Of a DNA stretch of 64,000 nt, positions 62,262-64,000 are shown one piece after another. A program made the position numbers and the translations under genes. The first letter of the stretch is position 1. Each line of letters starts with the position of its first letter. Location: NCBI GenBank assembly GCA_024103425.1, contig JAGFIS010000039.1, positions 83,322 through 147,321 of the forward strand, written 5' to 3'. A model generated the notes under the pieces. The model did not search any database, was not told the origin of the DNA, and saw nothing but the letters and a program-made list of their open reading frames with translations. Source of the stretch: Chitinophagaceae bacterium. Its GTDB lineage: Bacteria; Bacteroidota; Bacteroidia; Chitinophagales; Chitinophagaceae.

Positions 62262-64000
62262 ATGAAAAACCTATTACTGTTTGGGCGACTTTTAAATCGT
62301 CCCTATTTAAGAAACCTGTTCGTAATTCTTACGTTTTTACTGAGTTCCAATTATTTGGTTGCTCAACATCAATTGATTCAGGTAGATGGATGGAATTGTT
62401 ATATCTACTTGCCAGAGGATTATAGTCAATCTAACAAAAACTATCCTGCAATTCTATTTATGCCTGGAATTGGAGAAGTTGGTACAAACGCGTCTTCTGT
62501 AATTCAAAATGGGCCGGGAGCTTATATACGTGGAGGGTGGAATGGCAATGCGTTTGGAGTTCAGTTTATCATAATTAGCCTTCAACCACCGGGAACTTGG
62601 CCTACAGGTAAAGAAATACACGATAAAATGGTGAAGATAAGGCAGCAATATAGGATTGGGGAAGTGTATATGACAGGATTGAGTATGGGAGGGCATTCAA
62701 CTCATGCTTATACTACGGAATATCCCGATGAAGTAAAATCAATAGTTACCGTAGAAGGAGTAGGTCTTAATGCAACAGAGGCGGAGCAGATGCCAAAATG
62801 GTCATTATGGCTAGATCAAGGAAACAGAGTGATTTGCTTTGAACAGAAAAATGATTTAAGGGGAGGAACCTGGGTAACAGGGTTTCTAAATAAATATAAA
62901 GCTAATAGTGCTGTTTATATCTTGACTAATTTTGGAGGTGGCGGACACTGCTGCTGGAGTGAATTTTACGGGGGACCCGGAAAGCAGCCTGGAATCTTCA
63001 ATATAGATGGAATTAATCAGACGATCTATGAATGGTTTGCGAGAGAATATTTAAAAAAAAACGACGAAGAGAATATTCCACCAATCGCAAATGCAGGAAT
63101 TAATCAAACTATTACGTTACCTGCGAATAAGGTAACTCTATCCGGAAGTGGTACAGATAGCGACGGAACGGTAGTGGGTTACGAGTGGACTAAGATCAGC
63201 GGCCCGAACAGTTATACAATAGTATCCCCTACATCTGCAACAACTGAAGTAAAAGACCTGACTGAGGGAAGTTACACATTCCAGCTTAAAGTAACAGACA
63301 ATAAAGGTGCCACGGGTACTGCAACAGTGAAGGTTACAGTGAACCCTGCACCAAACAAAGCCCCGACGGCTAATGCAGGTCAAAATCAAACTATAACACT
63401 TCCGATAAATACAGTAACTCTCAACGGCAGTGGTACGGACGAAGACGGTACCATCACGGCTTACGAGTGGACCAAAACAGCAGGTCCGAACGGTTACACA
63501 ATTGTCTCGCCGAATTCAGCAACTACCGAAGTAAAGAATCTGACCGAAGGTACCTATACCTTCCAACTGAAAGTAACAGATGATAAAGGCGCTACCGGTA
63601 CTGCGACAGTAAAGGTAATAGTAAACGCTGCTCCCAATAAAGCTCCTACAGCTAATGCAGGCCAAAATCAAACGATTACTTTGCCAACAAATACAGTAAC
63701 TCTCAACGGTAGTGGAACAGATGAAGACGGTACCATCACGGCTTATGAATGGACAAAGACTGCAGGTCCGACTAGTTACACAATAGTATCGCCAAACTCG
63801 GCAACTACCGAAGTAAGGAACCTGACAGAAGGAACCTATACTTTCCAGCTGAAAGTAACGGATAATAGAGGTGCAACTGGAACAGCTACCGTAAAGGTTA
63901 CAGTGAATCCTGCACCTAACAAGCCGCCAAAAGCCTATGCAGGCGCAGATAAGACGATAACCCTTCCGACCAGTACGGTATCCCTTGCCGGAAGCGGAGA
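62262..64000 (+). CDS. secreted alpha/beta hydrolase with PKD-like repeats, 3' end beyond the window
   Basis: The frame opens at the ATG at 62262 and remains open to the right edge (579 codons). An N-terminal signal segment (FVILTFLLSSNYLVAQ, ending near residue 35) is followed by an esterase-like alpha/beta hydrolase (about 36-265). It contains LFMPGIGEVG (oxyanion region), nucleophile Ser141 in TGLSMGGHS, and a candidate His in GGGGHCCW. From residue 273 there are PKD/REJ-like beta-sandwich repeats, PPIANAGINQTITLP onward, each 94 residues: three complete and the start of a fourth. A T9SS tail would be expected after the edge but cannot be seen. The protein resembles the giant hydrolase in plan: signal, hydrolase, beta-sandwich stalk. 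Confidence 0.85.
   Translation, partial: MKNLLLFGRLLNRPYLRNLFVILTFLLSSNYLVAQHQLIQVDGWNCYIYLPEDYSQSNKNYPAILFMPGIGEVGTNASSVIQNGPGAYIRGGWNGNAFGVQFIIISLQPPGTWPTGKEIHDKMVKIRQQYRIGEVYMTGLSMGGHSTHAYTTEYPDEVKSIVTVEGVGLNATEAEQMPKWSLWLDQGNRVICFEQKNDLRGGTWVTGFLNKYKANSAVYILTNFGGGGHCCWSEFYGGPGKQPGIFNIDGINQTIYEWFAREYLKKNDEENIPPIANAGINQTITLPANKVTLSGSGTDSDGTVVGYEWTKISGPNSYTIVSPTSATTEVKDLTEGSYTFQLKVTDNKGATGTATVKVTVNPAPNKAPTANAGQNQTITLPINTVTLNGSGTDEDGTITAYEWTKTAGPNGYTIVSPNSATTEVKNLTEGTYTFQLKVTDDKGATGTATVKVIVNAAPNKAPTANAGQNQTITLPTNTVTLNGSGTDEDGTITAYEWTKTAGPTSYTIVSPNSATTEVRNLTEGTYTFQLKVTDNRGATGTATVKVTVNPAPNKPPKAYAGADKTITLPTSTVSLAGSG
63087..64000 (+). repeat. 282-bp in-frame tandem repeats encoding PKD-like domains
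   Basis: Copies start at 63087, 63369, 63651 and 63933, an exact 282-bp (94-codon) period with no indels. The protein sequence of copies 2 and 3 is almost identical (ANAGQNQTITLP, TVTLNGSGTDEDGTITAYEW), while their DNA differs at many third codon positions. The array continues past the window edge. Confidence 0.95.

Overview
The window reads as chromosomal DNA of a member of the phylum Bacteroidota, most likely a Chitinophagaceae-like soil or freshwater bacterium. This is an inference from several features. Two secreted proteins carry C-terminal type IX secretion (T9SS) sorting domains. There is a TonB-dependent receptor with a carboxypeptidase-regulatory-like N-terminus, many lipoproteins with SSC-type lipoboxes, a GH18 chitinase, and promoters of the Bacteroidota type (TTTG, about 18-19 nt, TAnnTTTG). 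No phage, plasmid or CRISPR region was seen.

Layout. 1-4.6 kb: a truncated OmpA-like lipoprotein and a glutaminyl cyclase on the minus strand, a secreted M43 metalloprotease on the plus strand, and a TPR-like protein converging on it. 4.7-18.3 kb: a complete branched-chain amino acid block on the plus strand, leuA-leuC-leuD-(twin ABC ATPase)-leuB followed by ilvE-ilvD-ilvB-ilvN-ilvC-ilvA. Between leuB and ilvE lies what looks like a complete transcription attenuator: a Bacteroidota-type promoter, a 22-codon leader peptide rich in Ile and Val, a 9-nt antiterminator match and an intrinsic terminator just before ilvE. This is the strongest regulatory finding in the window. 18.4-27.6 kb: a cytidylyltransferase/GHMP-kinase fusion with a sugar mutarotase, an IS200-type (RAYT-like) transposase flanked by palindromes, a serine hydrolase, a POT peptide transporter, an unlisted 45-residue membrane protein, a 168-bp tandem duplication in front of a lipoprotein, the chitinase, a mosaic of two intergenic repeat families, and tRNA-Leu(CAA).

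27.7-52.4 kb is mainly housekeeping. It holds trmN6-like, tsaD, a MacB/FtsX-type permease, a CDF metal transporter, crcB with two lipoproteins, phoH, a di-heme type cytochrome c, purC, a TonB receptor with a FAS1 lipoprotein, ychF, an amidohydrolase, an SDR without the usual Tyr/Lys, parE with a DUF1835-like gene and pth, a FAH-family hydrolase, smpB, accD, a class I aldolase and sucC.

52.7-64 kb is an AT-richer accessory region for surface or secreted functions: two membrane acyltransferase-3 proteins flanking a 2129-residue T9SS-exported multidomain hydrolase, then a second secreted hydrolase with exact 94-residue PKD-like repeats that runs off the window. The two hydrolases share a signal peptide, an alpha/beta-hydrolase head, a beta-sandwich tail and similar promoters. 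They may act together with the acyltransferases on acylated glycans, but substrates cannot be read from the sequence.
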